Shown here in pieces: positions 16,984-23,743 of a stretch of DNA of 38,188 bases. Position 1 is the first letter of the stretch; each line of letters begins with the position of its first letter. The position numbers and the translations under genes were made by a program. Under the pieces are notes generated by a model. The model saw nothing but the letters and a program-made list of their open reading frames with translations. It had not been told where the DNA came from and ran no database searches. The stretch spans positions 1 through 38,188 of the forward strand of contig CADAXW010000033.1 in assembly GCA_902792005.1 (NCBI GenBank), in the 5' to 3' direction. Source of the stretch: an uncultured Lachnospiraceae bacterium. Its GTDB lineage: Bacteria; Bacillota; Clostridia; Lachnospirales; Lachnospiraceae.

Positions 16984-17769
16984 ATGCTGATCCGGTTAGA
17001 CAAGCTTCTCGCTGATGCGGGGTACGGTACCAGAAGTCAGGTCCGTGGTTACATTAAGAAGAAATGTGTCACCGTTGACGGACAGCCTGCTCAGGGACCG
17101 GAACAGAAAGTTGACATAACATCAGTCTCCGTGGAGGTGAACGGACAACCCGTTTTCTATGAGACTGAATCATACTACATTTTAAATAAACCGTCCGGAA
17201 TCCTTTCTGCATCCAGGGATGGAAGGGAGAAGACGGTCGTGGATCTGATCCCGGAGCCGAAGCGGAGAGACCTTTTCCCCGTGGGGCGTCTGGATCGGGA
17301 TACGGTCGGACTTCTGCTTATCACAAATGACGGCAGGCTGTCGAATCGTCTGCTGGCCCCCGGGAAGCATGTGGAGAAGACCTACCGCGCCATCGTGGCC
17401 GGGGAGCTTCCGGAGAACCTGACGGAGATTTTTGCAGAGGGCATCGACATTGGAGACGATGCCCTGACTGCGTCTTCCGGCGTAAATGTGCTGGAGGCCG
17501 TAGAAAGAGAGGAGTATCTGACCTGCTGCACGGAAAACGGTATTTCGGCTCCTGCAGAGGTAGAAGAAGGCGAGGCACTCCATAGAGTAGAGGTTGTGCT
17601 GACAGAGGGAAGATACCACGAGATCAAGCGCATGTTTGAAGCCCTGGGATGCAGGGTGGTATTCCTGGAGAGAACGGCCATGGCGGGGCTTACACTCCCG
17701 GCGGATCTGGCCAGGGGACAGGCCCGGAAGATGACCAAAGAAGAACTGATCAAAAATCTGGGTATATAA
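16984..17769 (+). CDS. RsuA-family rRNA pseudouridine synthase
   Basis: This 261-aa protein has an S4 RNA-binding domain (about 1-60, MLIRLDKLLADAGYGTRSQVRGYI) and an RsuA/RluB/E/F catalytic domain with VGRLDRDTVGLLLITNDG. The catalytic Asp is D104. The tail LTEGRYHEIKRMFEALGCRV is typical of the RsuA group, which modifies one or a few rRNA uridines; the exact target cannot be assigned. The ATG is 2 bases downstream of the ilvE stop with no separate ribosome site, which points to translational coupling. An extra Cys/Glu-rich stretch (about 175-200) interrupts the usual domain. Confidence 0.9.
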   Translation: MLIRLDKLLADAGYGTRSQVRGYIKKKCVTVDGQPAQGPEQKVDITSVSVEVNGQPVFYETESYYILNKPSGILSASRDGREKTVVDLIPEPKRRDLFPVGRLDRDTVGLLLITNDGRLSNRLLAPGKHVEKTYRAIVAGELPENLTEIFAEGIDIGDDALTASSGVNVLEAVEREEYLTCCTENGISAPAEVEEGEALHRVEVVLTEGRYHEIKRMFEALGCRVVFLERTAMAGLTLPADLARGQARKMTKEELIKNLGI

Positions 17770-17804
17770 TGTAAGAAAAAACTCTGAAGCCCGCGAGAAT
17801 CCCC

Positions 17805-17833
17805 TTGACATTCACCCTCTACTATGCTAATCT
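17805..17833 (+). promoter_or_regulatory. Promoter for rpmG-secE-nusG-rplK-rplA
   Basis: TTGACA (17805-17810), a 17-bp spacer and TAATCT (17828-17833) with an extended TG at 17825-17826. It sits about 95 bp before rpmG. Confidence 0.7.
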
Positions 17834-17843
17834 AACCCTTGCC

Positions 17844-17863
17844 GGCCAAAGCGGCCTTTTTTT
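17844..17863 (+). terminator. Short terminator-like hairpin at the start of the rpmG leader
   Basis: A 4-bp all-GC stem (17844-17847 with 17853-17856, 5-base loop) is followed by seven T. It is weak, but may stop read-through from ilvE-rsuA. It overlaps the expected transcription start of the rpmG promoter, so it is unlikely to attenuate that transcript. Confidence 0.4.
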
Positions 17864-17927
17864 GGTGCGCCCTGAGTCGGCTAAGGCGAATAGTTCCACA
17901 AAATCTACGGAAATGGAGGGTAAGCTC

Positions 17928-18077
17928 ATGCGCGTGAAGATCACACTGGCTTGTACAGAATGTAAACAGCGTAATTACAATCTGACAAAAGAGAAAAAGA
18001 ATCACCCCGAGCGAATGGAGACAAAGAAGTATTGTCCGTTCTGCAAGGCGCACACAATGCATAAGGAAACGAAGTAA
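17928..18077 (+). CDS. rpmG: 50S ribosomal protein L33 (zinc-binding form)
   Basis: This 49-aa protein, starting [12 protein letters not shown], has two Cys pairs (CTEC and CPFC) that bind zinc, marking the C+ form of L33. GGAGGG at 17915-17920 fixes the ATG at 17928. It is the first gene before secE and nusG, the conserved order in Firmicutes. Confidence 0.95.
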   Translation: MRVKITLACTECKQRNYNLTKEKKNHPERMETKKYCPFCKAHTMHKETK

Positions 18078-18098
18078 CCAGAACCAAGGGAGGTAAAC

Positions 18099-18311
18099 AT
18101 GTCAGATAACAAAGAAAAAGAGACATCATCCCCAACCCTGAAGAGAAGCTGGTTTCAGGGATTAAAGGTTGAGTTCAAGAAGATCACATGGCCCGACAAG
18201 AAGCGTGTGGCTCGTGAGACGACAGCGGTTGTTATCTCTGCAGTGATCCTGGGAGCCCTTACCATGGGCATCGATTTCCTGCTTGAGTACGGACTTAGTT
18301 ATATTCATTAG
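18099..18311 (+). CDS. secE: Preprotein translocase subunit SecE
   Basis: SecE clamps the SecY channel. The 70-aa protein has a charged N-terminus, the family motif LKVEFKKITWPDKKRVARET and a single membrane helix (about 43-62), matching the short single-helix form of Gram-positive bacteria. GGGAGG precedes the ATG at 18099. nusG starts 12 bp downstream. Confidence 0.95.
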   Translation: MSDNKEKETSSPTLKRSWFQGLKVEFKKITWPDKKRVARETTAVVISAVILGALTMGIDFLLEYGLSYIH

Positions 18312-18323
18312 GCAGGTGATCGA

Positions 18324-19037
18324 ATGGCAGAGATGAAAGAAGATATGTTCGATAATACAACCGGTGAAGCAGCAGAAACTGCCGCAGAAGCAGCAGAGAC
18401 CGCAGAAACAGCTGAGGCTGCTGAAACAGCTGAAACAGCTGAAACAGAAGAGACTGCACCGATTGAAGAGGCTTCCGTTAAGAAGGTTGCACCGGTATCT
18501 TCCAATATCAAGCAGGGAGGAGACAACGAACCGCACTGGTACGTCGTTCATACCTATTCCGGCTATGAGAACAAGGTAAAGGCTGATATCGAGAAGACCA
18601 TCGAGAATCGTCGGCTTCAGGAGCAGATGTTTGAGGTCATGGTTCCCGTTCAGGACGTTGTTGAAGTCAAGAACGGAGCAAAGAAAACTGTTTCCAAGAA
18701 AATGTTCCCCGGCTATGTTCTGGTTCATATGATCAAGAATGACGTTACATGGTACGTGGTACGTAACACCCGCGGTGTAACAGGCTTCGTAGGACCTGGA
18801 TCCGAACCCGTTCCGCTTACAGATGCGGAAATGCGCGTTCTGGGTGTTAAGAAGGACGACTTCGTGATCGATGTCGAGATCGGCGATACCGTAAAGGTTA
18901 TCTCCGGTGCCTGGGAAGGAACTGTGGGAACAGTCAAGCTGATCAATTCGGGCAAGCAGTCCGTAACGATCGATATGGACATCTTCGGACGGTCTACCGA
19001 TGTGGAGATCGGTCTGGGAGACATCTTAAAACTGTAA
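18324..19037 (+). CDS. nusG: Transcription termination/antitermination factor NusG with N-terminal extension
   Basis: NusG binds RNA polymerase and affects pausing and Rho or ribosome coupling. The standard protein begins at about residue 70 (HWYVVHTYSGYENKVKADIE) and continues through the NGN domain (VSKKMFPGYVLVHM, NTRGVTGFVGPG) to the C-terminal KOW domain (VKVISGAWEGTVGTVKLIN). Ahead of it are about 69 extra residues, mostly Ala, Glu and Thr, partly coded by three exact copies of a 9-base unit at 18420-18446. The total of 237 aa compares with about 175-180 normally. CAGGTGATCG precedes the ATG at 18324; no ATG with a ribosome site is seen at the core start, so the extension is probably translated. 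Confidence 0.94.
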   Translation: MAEMKEDMFDNTTGEAAETAAEAAETAETAEAAETAETAETEETAPIEEASVKKVAPVSSNIKQGGDNEPHWYVVHTYSGYENKVKADIEKTIENRRLQEQMFEVMVPVQDVVEVKNGAKKTVSKKMFPGYVLVHMIKNDVTWYVVRNTRGVTGFVGPGSEPVPLTDAEMRVLGVKKDDFVIDVEIGDTVKVISGAWEGTVGTVKLINSGKQSVTIDMDIFGRSTDVEIGLGDILKL

Positions 19038-19052
19038 AGGTTTGTTTATTAA

Positions 19053-19080
19053 GTGGAAGGGAATAACCCGCTAATACCAC
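19053..19080 (+). promoter_or_regulatory. RNA hairpin before rplK, candidate L1-type ribosomal protein leader
   Basis: The layout is outer stem GTGG/CCAC (19053-19056 with 19077-19080), AA on the 5' side, inner stem GGG/CCC, and an asymmetric 7-base strand GCTAATA on the 3' side. The same layout precedes rplA. A two-stem hairpin with an asymmetric internal loop is the general form of L1 binding sites in rRNA and mRNA; the assignment is inference. Confidence 0.5.
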
Positions 19081-19099
19081 ATTTAGGAGGTACGCTAAA

Positions 19100-19525
19100 A
19101 TGGCGAAGAAAGTAACAGGCTACATCAAATTACAGATTCCGGCAGGAAAGGCAACTCCGGCACCCCCGGTAGGTCCTGCACTGGGTCAGCACGGTGTTAA
19201 CATCGTTGAGTTCACAAAGCAGTTCAACGCTAGGACTGCAGATAAGGGCGACCTTATCATCCCCGTTGTTATCACAGTGTATGCAGACAGAAGCTTCAGC
19301 TTCATCACCAAGACACCGCCGGCTCCGGTTCTGATCAAGAAGGCTTGCAAGATCCAGAGTGGTTCCGGTGAACCGAACAAGAAGAAGGTTGCAAAGATCA
19401 CAAAGGCACAGCTGAAGGAAATCGCTGAAATGAAGATGCCGGATCTGAACGCTGCATCCATCGAGGCTGCTATGAGCATGATCGCTGGAACAGCTCGTTC
19501 CATGGGTGTTGAAGTTGTAGACTAA
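19100..19525 (+). CDS. rplK: 50S ribosomal protein L11
   Basis: This 141-aa protein has textbook L11 sequence: [29 protein letters not shown] at the N-terminus, the Pro-rich domain linker, and the C-terminal rRNA-binding domain ending [10 protein letters not shown]. It forms part of the GTPase-associated centre of the ribosome. AGGAGG at 19085-19090 supports the ATG at 19100. It lies between nusG and rplA in the conserved order. Confidence 0.97.
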   Translation: MAKKVTGYIKLQIPAGKATPAPPVGPALGQHGVNIVEFTKQFNARTADKGDLIIPVVITVYADRSFSFITKTPPAPVLIKKACKIQSGSGEPNKKKVAKITKAQLKEIAEMKMPDLNAASIEAAMSMIAGTARSMGVEVVD

Positions 19526-19548
19526 GCGTAAAACGCTGCATAAAATTG

Positions 19549-19591
19549 GTGGAAGGAGACGAAATAGACGAAATGTCTCCGATAATACCAC
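19549..19591 (+). promoter_or_regulatory. RNA hairpin before rplA, second copy of the leader motif
   Basis: Outer stem GTGG/CCAC (19549-19552 with 19588-19591), AA on the 5' side, inner stem GGAGAC/GTCTCC (19555-19560 with 19575-19580), and GATAATA on the 3' side. The inner stem sequence differs from the copy before rplK but pairing is kept, which argues for a conserved RNA structure. It ends directly at the rplA ribosome site (AGGAGG, 19592-19597). Confidence 0.55.
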
Positions 19592-19603
19592 AGGAGGAAT
19601 ATC

Positions 19604-20302
19604 ATGAAAAAAGGAAAAAGATATTTAGAAGTTAAAAAACTTGTTGAGAAGAATAAACTGTACGATCTGGAAGAGGCAGTTTCCATTCTGAAAAAGACTG
19701 CAAATGCGAAGTTCGATGAGACCATCGAGGCTCACCTGAAGCTGGGTGTTGACGGACGTCACGCTGATCAGCAGGTACGTGGTGCGGTTGTACTTCCCCA
19801 CGGAACAGGTAAGACCGTTAAGGTTCTCGTGTTCGCTAAGGGAGATAAGGTAGATCAGGCTCTGGCTGCAGGCGCTGACTATGCAGGCGGCGAGGAGCTG
19901 GTACCGAAGATCCAGAATGAAGGCTGGCTTGACTTTGACGTTGTTATCGCAACTCCGGATATGATGGGTGTTGTAGGACGTCTGGGTCGTGTCCTCGGAC
20001 CGAAGGGCCTTATGCCGAACCCGAAGGCCGGTACTGTAACCATGGACGTGGTTAAGGCTATCGAGGAGGTTAAGGCAGGTAAGATCGAGTATCGTCTTGA
20101 CAAGGCTAATATCATCCATGTTCCCGTAGGAAAGGCTTCTTTCGAGGAAGCTCAGATTGTGGACAACTATAAAGCCTTAATGTATGCTGTAGTAAAAGCA
20201 AGACCGTCAGCTGCAAAGGGACAGTACCTGAAGAGCGTAACAATTACCTCTACCATGGGTCCCGGAATCAAGCTGAATCCCATCAGATTCACAGAGGGCT
20301 AA
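19604..20302 (+). CDS. rplA: 50S ribosomal protein L1
   Basis: This 232-aa protein is full-length L1: [32 protein letters not shown] at the N-terminus, [24 protein letters not shown], the signature [19 protein letters not shown] and a C-terminal [12 protein letters not shown]1 binds the L1 stalk of 23S rRNA and in many bacteria represses its own mRNA. AGGAGG precedes the ATG at 19604. A strong terminator follows, and rplJ/rplL, which usually come next in Firmicutes, are not in this window. Confidence 0.97.
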   Translation: MKKGKRYLEVKKLVEKNKLYDLEEAVSILKKTANAKFDETIEAHLKLGVDGRHADQQVRGAVVLPHGTGKTVKVLVFAKGDKVDQALAAGADYAGGEELVPKIQNEGWLDFDVVIATPDMMGVVGRLGRVLGPKGLMPNPKAGTVTMDVVKAIEEVKAGKIEYRLDKANIIHVPVGKASFEEAQIVDNYKALMYAVVKARPSAAKGQYLKSVTITSTMGPGIKLNPIRFTEG

Positions 20303-20322
20303 GCTTTTTTATACAGAGTACG

Positions 20323-20357
20323 AAAAAACCGAAACGTTGCGGCGTTTCGGTTTTTTT
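20323..20357 (+). terminator. Strong intrinsic terminator after rplA
   Basis: A perfect 14-bp pairing (20323-20336 with 20343-20356, including the A/T tracts) closes a 6-base loop and continues into seven T. Confidence 0.9.
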
Positions 20358-20380
20358 GTGCTATTTTTTTTAAGAGGGTG

Positions 20381-20409
20381 TTGATTTTACTATTGCGATT
20401 TAGTAGAAT
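20381..20409 (+). promoter_or_regulatory. Promoter of the carrier-protein gene cluster
   Basis: TTGATT (20381-20386), a 17-bp spacer and TAGAAT (20404-20409) lie just after the rplA terminator, about 55 bp before the carrier-protein gene. Confidence 0.75.
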
Positions 20410-20462
20410 ATTCATAGATGATTTTGTTCAAAATGGACAAGGAGAAGGGAGAGTTACAGAGT

Positions 20463-20717
20463 ATGGATAAAGAGACAGTTGAAAAGGAATTGTTGGAACT
20501 GATCGCGGATGTTATGCCCGAACTCGAAGATGTTGATCTTAAAAAAGATTTTATTACCGAATATGGGGTGAATTCGATCTCTATAATTCGTCTGATCGTT
20601 GCGGCAGAGGAAAAATTCCAGATCAGCTTCACAGATTATGAATTGTCACTGGATGGATATGGGTCATTCAGCGATCTTGCTGCAGTAATCTTTGCGAAGC
20701 TGGAAGATAAGGAATAA
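20463..20717 (+). CDS. Acyl/peptidyl carrier protein
   Basis: This 84-aa acidic protein has the four-helix carrier-protein pattern: KELLELIADVMPELEDVDLKKDF, then GVNSIS with the phosphopantetheine-bearing Ser38, IIRLIVAAEEKFQISF and a last helix FSDLAAVIFAKL. Asn replaces the usual Asp before the Ser, so it is diverged from housekeeping AcpP. The ATG at 20463 is chosen because the purine-rich ribosome site GGAGAAGGGAGAG precedes it; ATGs at 20418 and 20433 lack one. It is the first gene of a four-gene group ending with a phosphopantetheinyl transferase, so a specialised carrier for a small biosynthetic or modification pathway is likely. Confidence 0.82.
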   Translation: MDKETVEKELLELIADVMPELEDVDLKKDFITEYGVNSISIIRLIVAAEEKFQISFTDYELSLDGYGSFSDLAAVIFAKLEDKE

Positions 20718-20730
20718 GGGGGAAGATGAC

Positions 20731-21330
20731 ATGGAGAATAAGAAGATACTTGATGTTACGAAACCGATGATCACATCCTGGCAGTGGCATGCTACACTGT
20801 TTTCCATTCTGTCGGATGATGATAATGCGAAGCGTTGGATCTTCAGTAACTATATTCAGCTGAGATGCTACGACATACAGGAGATTTTCACCGGAGATGA
20901 TATGCTTCTGGCTGATATCATGCCGGGCAGCAGTTCTCTGAAGGAGTGTCCTTATCTGATCACATCTCTGCTTACCAAGGAGCAGATCGAGAGCTATTGT
21001 GGAAATATCATCGATTTCATTATCAAGACCATCAACCTGAACGGTTATGTATATGGCGTTTTTGATGAGGCAAAGATCCTCAGTGATGTAGATGTTGAGG
21101 TTGACTACAAGTTCCCTCACGAGCTGTTCATTTACGGTTATGATCTGGAGAAGGAAGTGTTCCATGTAGGAGACTTCACATTTAAGGATCATTACTCACT
21201 GAATACCGTATCCTTCAAGGATGTTCAGAGAGGATATGAGGATATCACAGCATCCGATGACCATATGTTCAAGGATGATTACAAGGGAACCAGAGGACTC
21301 TTTGTAATCCTGAAGAACACTTCCGTATGA
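20731..21330 (+). CDS. Uncharacterised protein, possible BtrH-like acyltransferase fold, N-terminal piece
   Basis: This 199-aa protein has no firm assignment. It has SWQWHATLFSIL near the N-terminus and a central FIYGYDLEKEVFHVGDFTF segment with H130 and D148. That pattern resembles the papain-like BtrH_N-type domains found with carrier proteins in peptide and antibiotic clusters, but this is a weak, memory-based resemblance. The acyl carrier gene is 13 bp upstream and a PPTase lies downstream, so a role acting on the carrier-bound group is reasonable. The stop codon overlaps the next start as ATGA, and the next protein looks like a missing C-terminal domain. AAGGGGGA (20717-20724) supports the ATG at 20731. 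Confidence 0.6.
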   Translation: MENKKILDVTKPMITSWQWHATLFSILSDDDNAKRWIFSNYIQLRCYDIQEIFTGDDMLLADIMPGSSSLKECPYLITSLLTKEQIESYCGNIIDFIIKTINLNGYVYGVFDEAKILSDVDVEVDYKFPHELFIYGYDLEKEVFHVGDFTFKDHYSLNTVSFKDVQRGYEDITASDDHMFKDDYKGTRGLFVILKNTSV

Positions 21331-21713
21331 TGCGGAATCGCTTCTCCGATACTACATTTGGTGTAGATGTATATGAGAGAGTATATAAGCGCATCATGGA
21401 GCAGATGGGCAAGGAAGAGCCGGATTACGATATCCGTGCACTGCATGTTATGTATGACCACAAGGTTCTGATGCTGGAGCGTATCAAGTATCTGATGGCG
21501 AATGGTTATCTGAATTATGACGAGACTCTGATCAAGAACTACGAACTGGTTGTAAAGAATATGCAGACCGCTCGTAACCTGCTGATCAAGATCTCCATCA
21601 ATGATGATGTGAGACAGGCCAGCAAGTTCAAGATGTACTTTGACATTGCAAAGGAAAAAGAGGTTTCTGTTCTGCTGGAGGTTCTTTCCAGACTGGATCA
21701 GAGAGCAAAATAA
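21327..21713 (+). CDS. Uncharacterised helical protein, probable partner or C-terminal half of the preceding protein
   Basis: This 128-aa, almost fully alpha-helical, charged protein starts at an ATGA overlap with the preceding gene (two adjacent ATG codons at 21327 and 21330). It has FGVDVYERVYKRIMEQM, DIRALHVMYDHKVLMLERIKYLM and ISINDDVRQASKFKMYFDIA. No enzymatic motif is visible. The strict 4-base overlap implies translational coupling and a complex with the upstream product; alternatively the two frames are one ancestral protein split in two. Function unknown. Confidence 0.6.
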   Translation: MMRNRFSDTTFGVDVYERVYKRIMEQMGKEEPDYDIRALHVMYDHKVLMLERIKYLMANGYLNYDETLIKNYELVVKNMQTARNLLIKISINDDVRQASKFKMYFDIAKEKEVSVLLEVLSRLDQRAK

Positions 21714-21739
21714 TCGGAAGCCGGATGGCATAGACAAAG

Positions 21740-21769
21740 AGCGCGGGAGTCAGACTTCCGCGTTTTTTG
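21740..21769 (+). terminator. Intrinsic terminator after the split-protein genes
   Basis: A 9-bp stem (21742-21750 with 21754-21762, one G-T wobble) with a 3-base loop and six T. A second 7-bp hairpin without a T run follows at 21771-21789. Confidence 0.8.
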
Positions 21770-21787
21770 TTCCTGTCGGGCTGACAG

Positions 21788-21842
21788 GATAGAGTCGTTA
21801 GAATGGAGTCATTAGAATAGAGTCGTTGGAATGGAGTCATTT
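21788..21842 (+). repeat. Four tandem copies of a 14-bp unit upstream of the PPTase gene
   Basis: Units starting at 21788, 21101+700=21801, 21815 and 21829 alternate between GAATGGAGTCATT and GAATAGAGTCGTT types. The first copy is 13 bp. The last unit contains the GGAG (21833-21836) that serves as ribosome site for the PPTase gene. Confidence 0.7.
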
Positions 21843-21844
21843 GC

Positions 21845-22495
21845 ATGGAAATGAAGGTCTACCTGTATAAACTGGATCGGGCTGCTCTGGATGAAAAAAG
21901 GGAGCGTGCGCTGGAGTTGCTCCCGGCATGGAGAATAGAGCAGTATGAACGGATGAGGTTTCCCGAGGGGAGGCTGCAGCAGCTGGCGGCGAGTCTGCTG
22001 CTCCGTCATGCCCTTTGGGACGCAGCCAGGATCGATCTTTCTGCAGTGGAGATCCGGAAGAATGAATACGGAAAGCCGGAACTTTTTGGCTCGGAGGTAC
22101 ATTTTAATCTGACGGATTCGGGAGATTATGTGGCGGCCATCGTTGCGGATGCACCGGTGGGGATCGATCTGGAAACAAAGAATGATCCGGATGGCAAGAT
22201 CGCAGAGCGGTTCTTTTCACCGGAGGAGGTGGAGTATATCCAAACGGCTGAGAATAAGGACAATGCCTTTCGTTATCTCTGGACCAGAAAGGAAGCCTAT
22301 TTGAAATGTACCGGCACGGGAATCTCCGTGAATCTGAACGGAGTACCGGTGCTGAAGGAAGCGGAGAACGGGACGCTCCTTTCAACTCCGATCCTGTCGG
22401 AAGAGTATGCTTTATCCCTTTGTGTAAAAAACCTGTGGGAAGCGGAAACATTTCCAAAGTTTTCCCTTGACACTGTCGAGGGTTTTGATATATAA
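21845..22495 (+). CDS. 4'-phosphopantetheinyl transferase, Sfp family
   Basis: This 216-aa enzyme transfers phosphopantetheine from CoA to carrier proteins. Visible family motifs are RKNEYGKPEL (71-80), VHFNLTDSGDYV (85-96), the metal-binding VGIDLE (D108, E110) and FRYLWTRKEAYLKCTGTGI (W146, K149, E150, K154). The C-terminus is short. It lies 132 bp after the split-protein gene and is separated by a terminator and tandem repeats, but probably activates the nearby diverged carrier protein. GGAG at 21833-21836 supports the ATG at 21845; a second ATG at 21851 is possible. Its last codons contain the promoter of the tRNA gene. Confidence 0.9.
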   Translation: MEMKVYLYKLDRAALDEKRERALELLPAWRIEQYERMRFPEGRLQQLAASLLLRHALWDAARIDLSAVEIRKNEYGKPELFGSEVHFNLTDSGDYVAAIVADAPVGIDLETKNDPDGKIAERFFSPEEVEYIQTAENKDNAFRYLWTRKEAYLKCTGTGISVNLNGVPVLKEAENGTLLSTPILSEEYALSLCVKNLWEAETFPKFSLDTVEGFDI

Positions 22496-22496
22496 T
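22467..22496 (+). promoter_or_regulatory. Promoter of the tRNA-Arg gene, inside the PPTase 3' end
   Basis: Consensus TTGACA (22467-22472), an 18-bp spacer and TATAAT (22491-22496). It overlaps the final codons and stop of the PPTase gene and ends 18 bp before the tRNA. Confidence 0.8.
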
Positions 22497-22514
22497 AACT
22501 TGCGTTGTGAACAA

Positions 22515-22588
22515 GCGTGCTTAGCTCAGCTGGATAGAGCGTTTGGCTACGGACCAAAAGGTCGGGGGTTCGAATCCTCTAGCACGCA
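22515..22588 (+). tRNA. tRNA-Arg (anticodon ACG)
   Basis: The cloverleaf folds well. A 7-bp acceptor stem (22515-22521 with 22581-22587) is perfect, a D-arm GCTCAGCTGGATAGAGC is present, and the anticodon stem-loop TTTGG-CTACGGA-CCAAA gives anticodon ACG (read as ICG for CGN Arg codons). The T-arm has a TTCGAAT loop and a stem with two G-U pairs. The discriminator is A and CCA is not encoded. Confidence 0.95.
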
Positions 22589-22595
22589 CACATTT

Positions 22596-22631
22596 AAAAG
22601 GGAATCCTTAGTAAATAAGGGTTCCTTTTTT
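22596..22631 (+). terminator. Terminator after tRNA-Arg
   Basis: An imperfect 11-bp stem (about 22597-22607 with 22619-22629, one mismatch and wobbles) is followed by a T run. Confidence 0.65.
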
Positions 22632-22653
22632 GCATCAAATTCAAAGGTGTTCA

Positions 22654-22682
22654 TTGACTATATCCCTAAGAATCAGTATAAT
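22654..22682 (+). promoter_or_regulatory. Sigma-A promoter for the membrane protein gene
   Basis: TTGACT (22654-22659), a 17-bp spacer and a perfect TATAAT (22677-22682) lie 40 bp before the start codon. Confidence 0.8.
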
Positions 22683-22722
22683 ATCGCTTGGATATTTTTT
22701 AATTACGAGTGGAGGTATGGAA

Positions 22723-23508
22723 ATGTCAAATGAAGAGATGAACAACAATTCAGAAGACACCAAGGTGGCAATCAAAGAAGCCGTCAGAGAAGCTCTGAAG
22801 GAAGCGGAGGCTGCAAAAGAGGCAGAGGCTGCTCCGAAGAAATCCTTTATCGGAGAGGCCAAGCTGGAAATGCTGATCGCGATCTTCCTTGGTATCACGG
22901 CAGTACTTACTGCATGGGCAACCTGGATCGGTTCTCTGCATGGCGGAAACCAGGCAACCAATTATACGAAGAGCGGCAATGCATCTTCGGACGCAAACTC
23001 TATGTACAACGAGGCATTTCAGCGTTTCATGCAGGATATGATGGTTTGGAACGCTATCACAGAGTACACCTTTGATCAGGAGCTGGCAGAAGCAAAGGGT
23101 GATCAGAATCAGGTGGAAATGATCAAGGATAAGATCGATACCATTCGTTCAGACAACTGCTCTGAGGAGTTTGACAAGGCCATCGACTGGGCGTTTGAGA
23201 ACAATGCAACTCCCTTTGATAAAGAGGGATATGAGGAGTCCTATTACGCAGAAGCACAGGAAAAGTTCGAAGAAGCAGAAGCGCTGCTGAAGGAAGGTAT
23301 GCAGGATAACAAGAACGGAGATACCTACAATCTGGTAACCGTGATCTATTCACTGGTTCTGTTCCTTCTTGGTATTGTTGGAATCTTCAAGAACATCCCG
23401 AATCGGTTTGCAGTATTTGTAATCGGTGTTATCCTGATGATCGCAGCAACGATATTCATGTTTACGATCCCGATGCCCACAGGCTTCAGCCTTGGAAACT
23501 TCTTCTAA
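22723..23508 (+). CDS. Three-helix membrane protein of unknown function (DUF4337-like pattern)
   Basis: This 261-aa protein has an acidic/Ala-rich cytoplasmic N-terminus (1-40) and one membrane helix (about 46-66, LEMLIAIFLGITAVLTAWATWIG). A 130-residue extra-membrane region rich in Asn, Glu and aromatic residues follows (YTKSGNASSDANSMYNEAFQRF), then two C-terminal helices (about 208-228 and 235-255). The pattern resembles DUF4337 membrane proteins, but I am not certain. GGAGG (22711-22715) with 7-base spacing favours the ATG at 22723 over 22717. It has its own promoter and terminator and is a single-gene unit. Confidence 0.7.
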   Translation: MSNEEMNNNSEDTKVAIKEAVREALKEAEAAKEAEAAPKKSFIGEAKLEMLIAIFLGITAVLTAWATWIGSLHGGNQATNYTKSGNASSDANSMYNEAFQRFMQDMMVWNAITEYTFDQELAEAKGDQNQVEMIKDKIDTIRSDNCSEEFDKAIDWAFENNATPFDKEGYEESYYAEAQEKFEEAEALLKEGMQDNKNGDTYNLVTVIYSLVLFLLGIVGIFKNIPNRFAVFVIGVILMIAATIFMFTIPMPTGFSLGNFF

Positions 23509-23570
23509 GAAGAGGGACCGGAAACCGACGCTTAGTTGGTCGGAGAAAAATAGAATATGAAGATGCTCAG

Positions 23571-23604
23571 AGAGGCTGTCGCAGTTTGCGGCAGCCTCTT
23601 TTCT
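23571..23604 (+). terminator. Intrinsic terminator after the membrane protein gene
   Basis: A 12-bp stem (23571-23582 with 23588-23599, one wobble) with a 5-base loop is followed by TTTT. Confidence 0.85.
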
Positions 23605-23743
23605 GTTTTCAAAATCCGGCATGGGCGACCATATATACTATGAAGATGAACGATGAGAAATGCAGGAGATAATAGAGAAAGAAGCACGGAAAAAGAATAG
23701 AAAGCAGAATAGAGCGAAAGAGCTTACGAAGGGAGGAGTTTCT

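Noticed and set aside
17805-17927. In-frame TTG-start extension of rpmG
   Set aside because: The extension reads through the promoter and hairpin; L33 begins at 17928 with a good ribosome site.
21788-21842. Possible CRISPR-like array
   Set aside because: The units are directly adjacent 14-mers without spacers; no cas genes are present.
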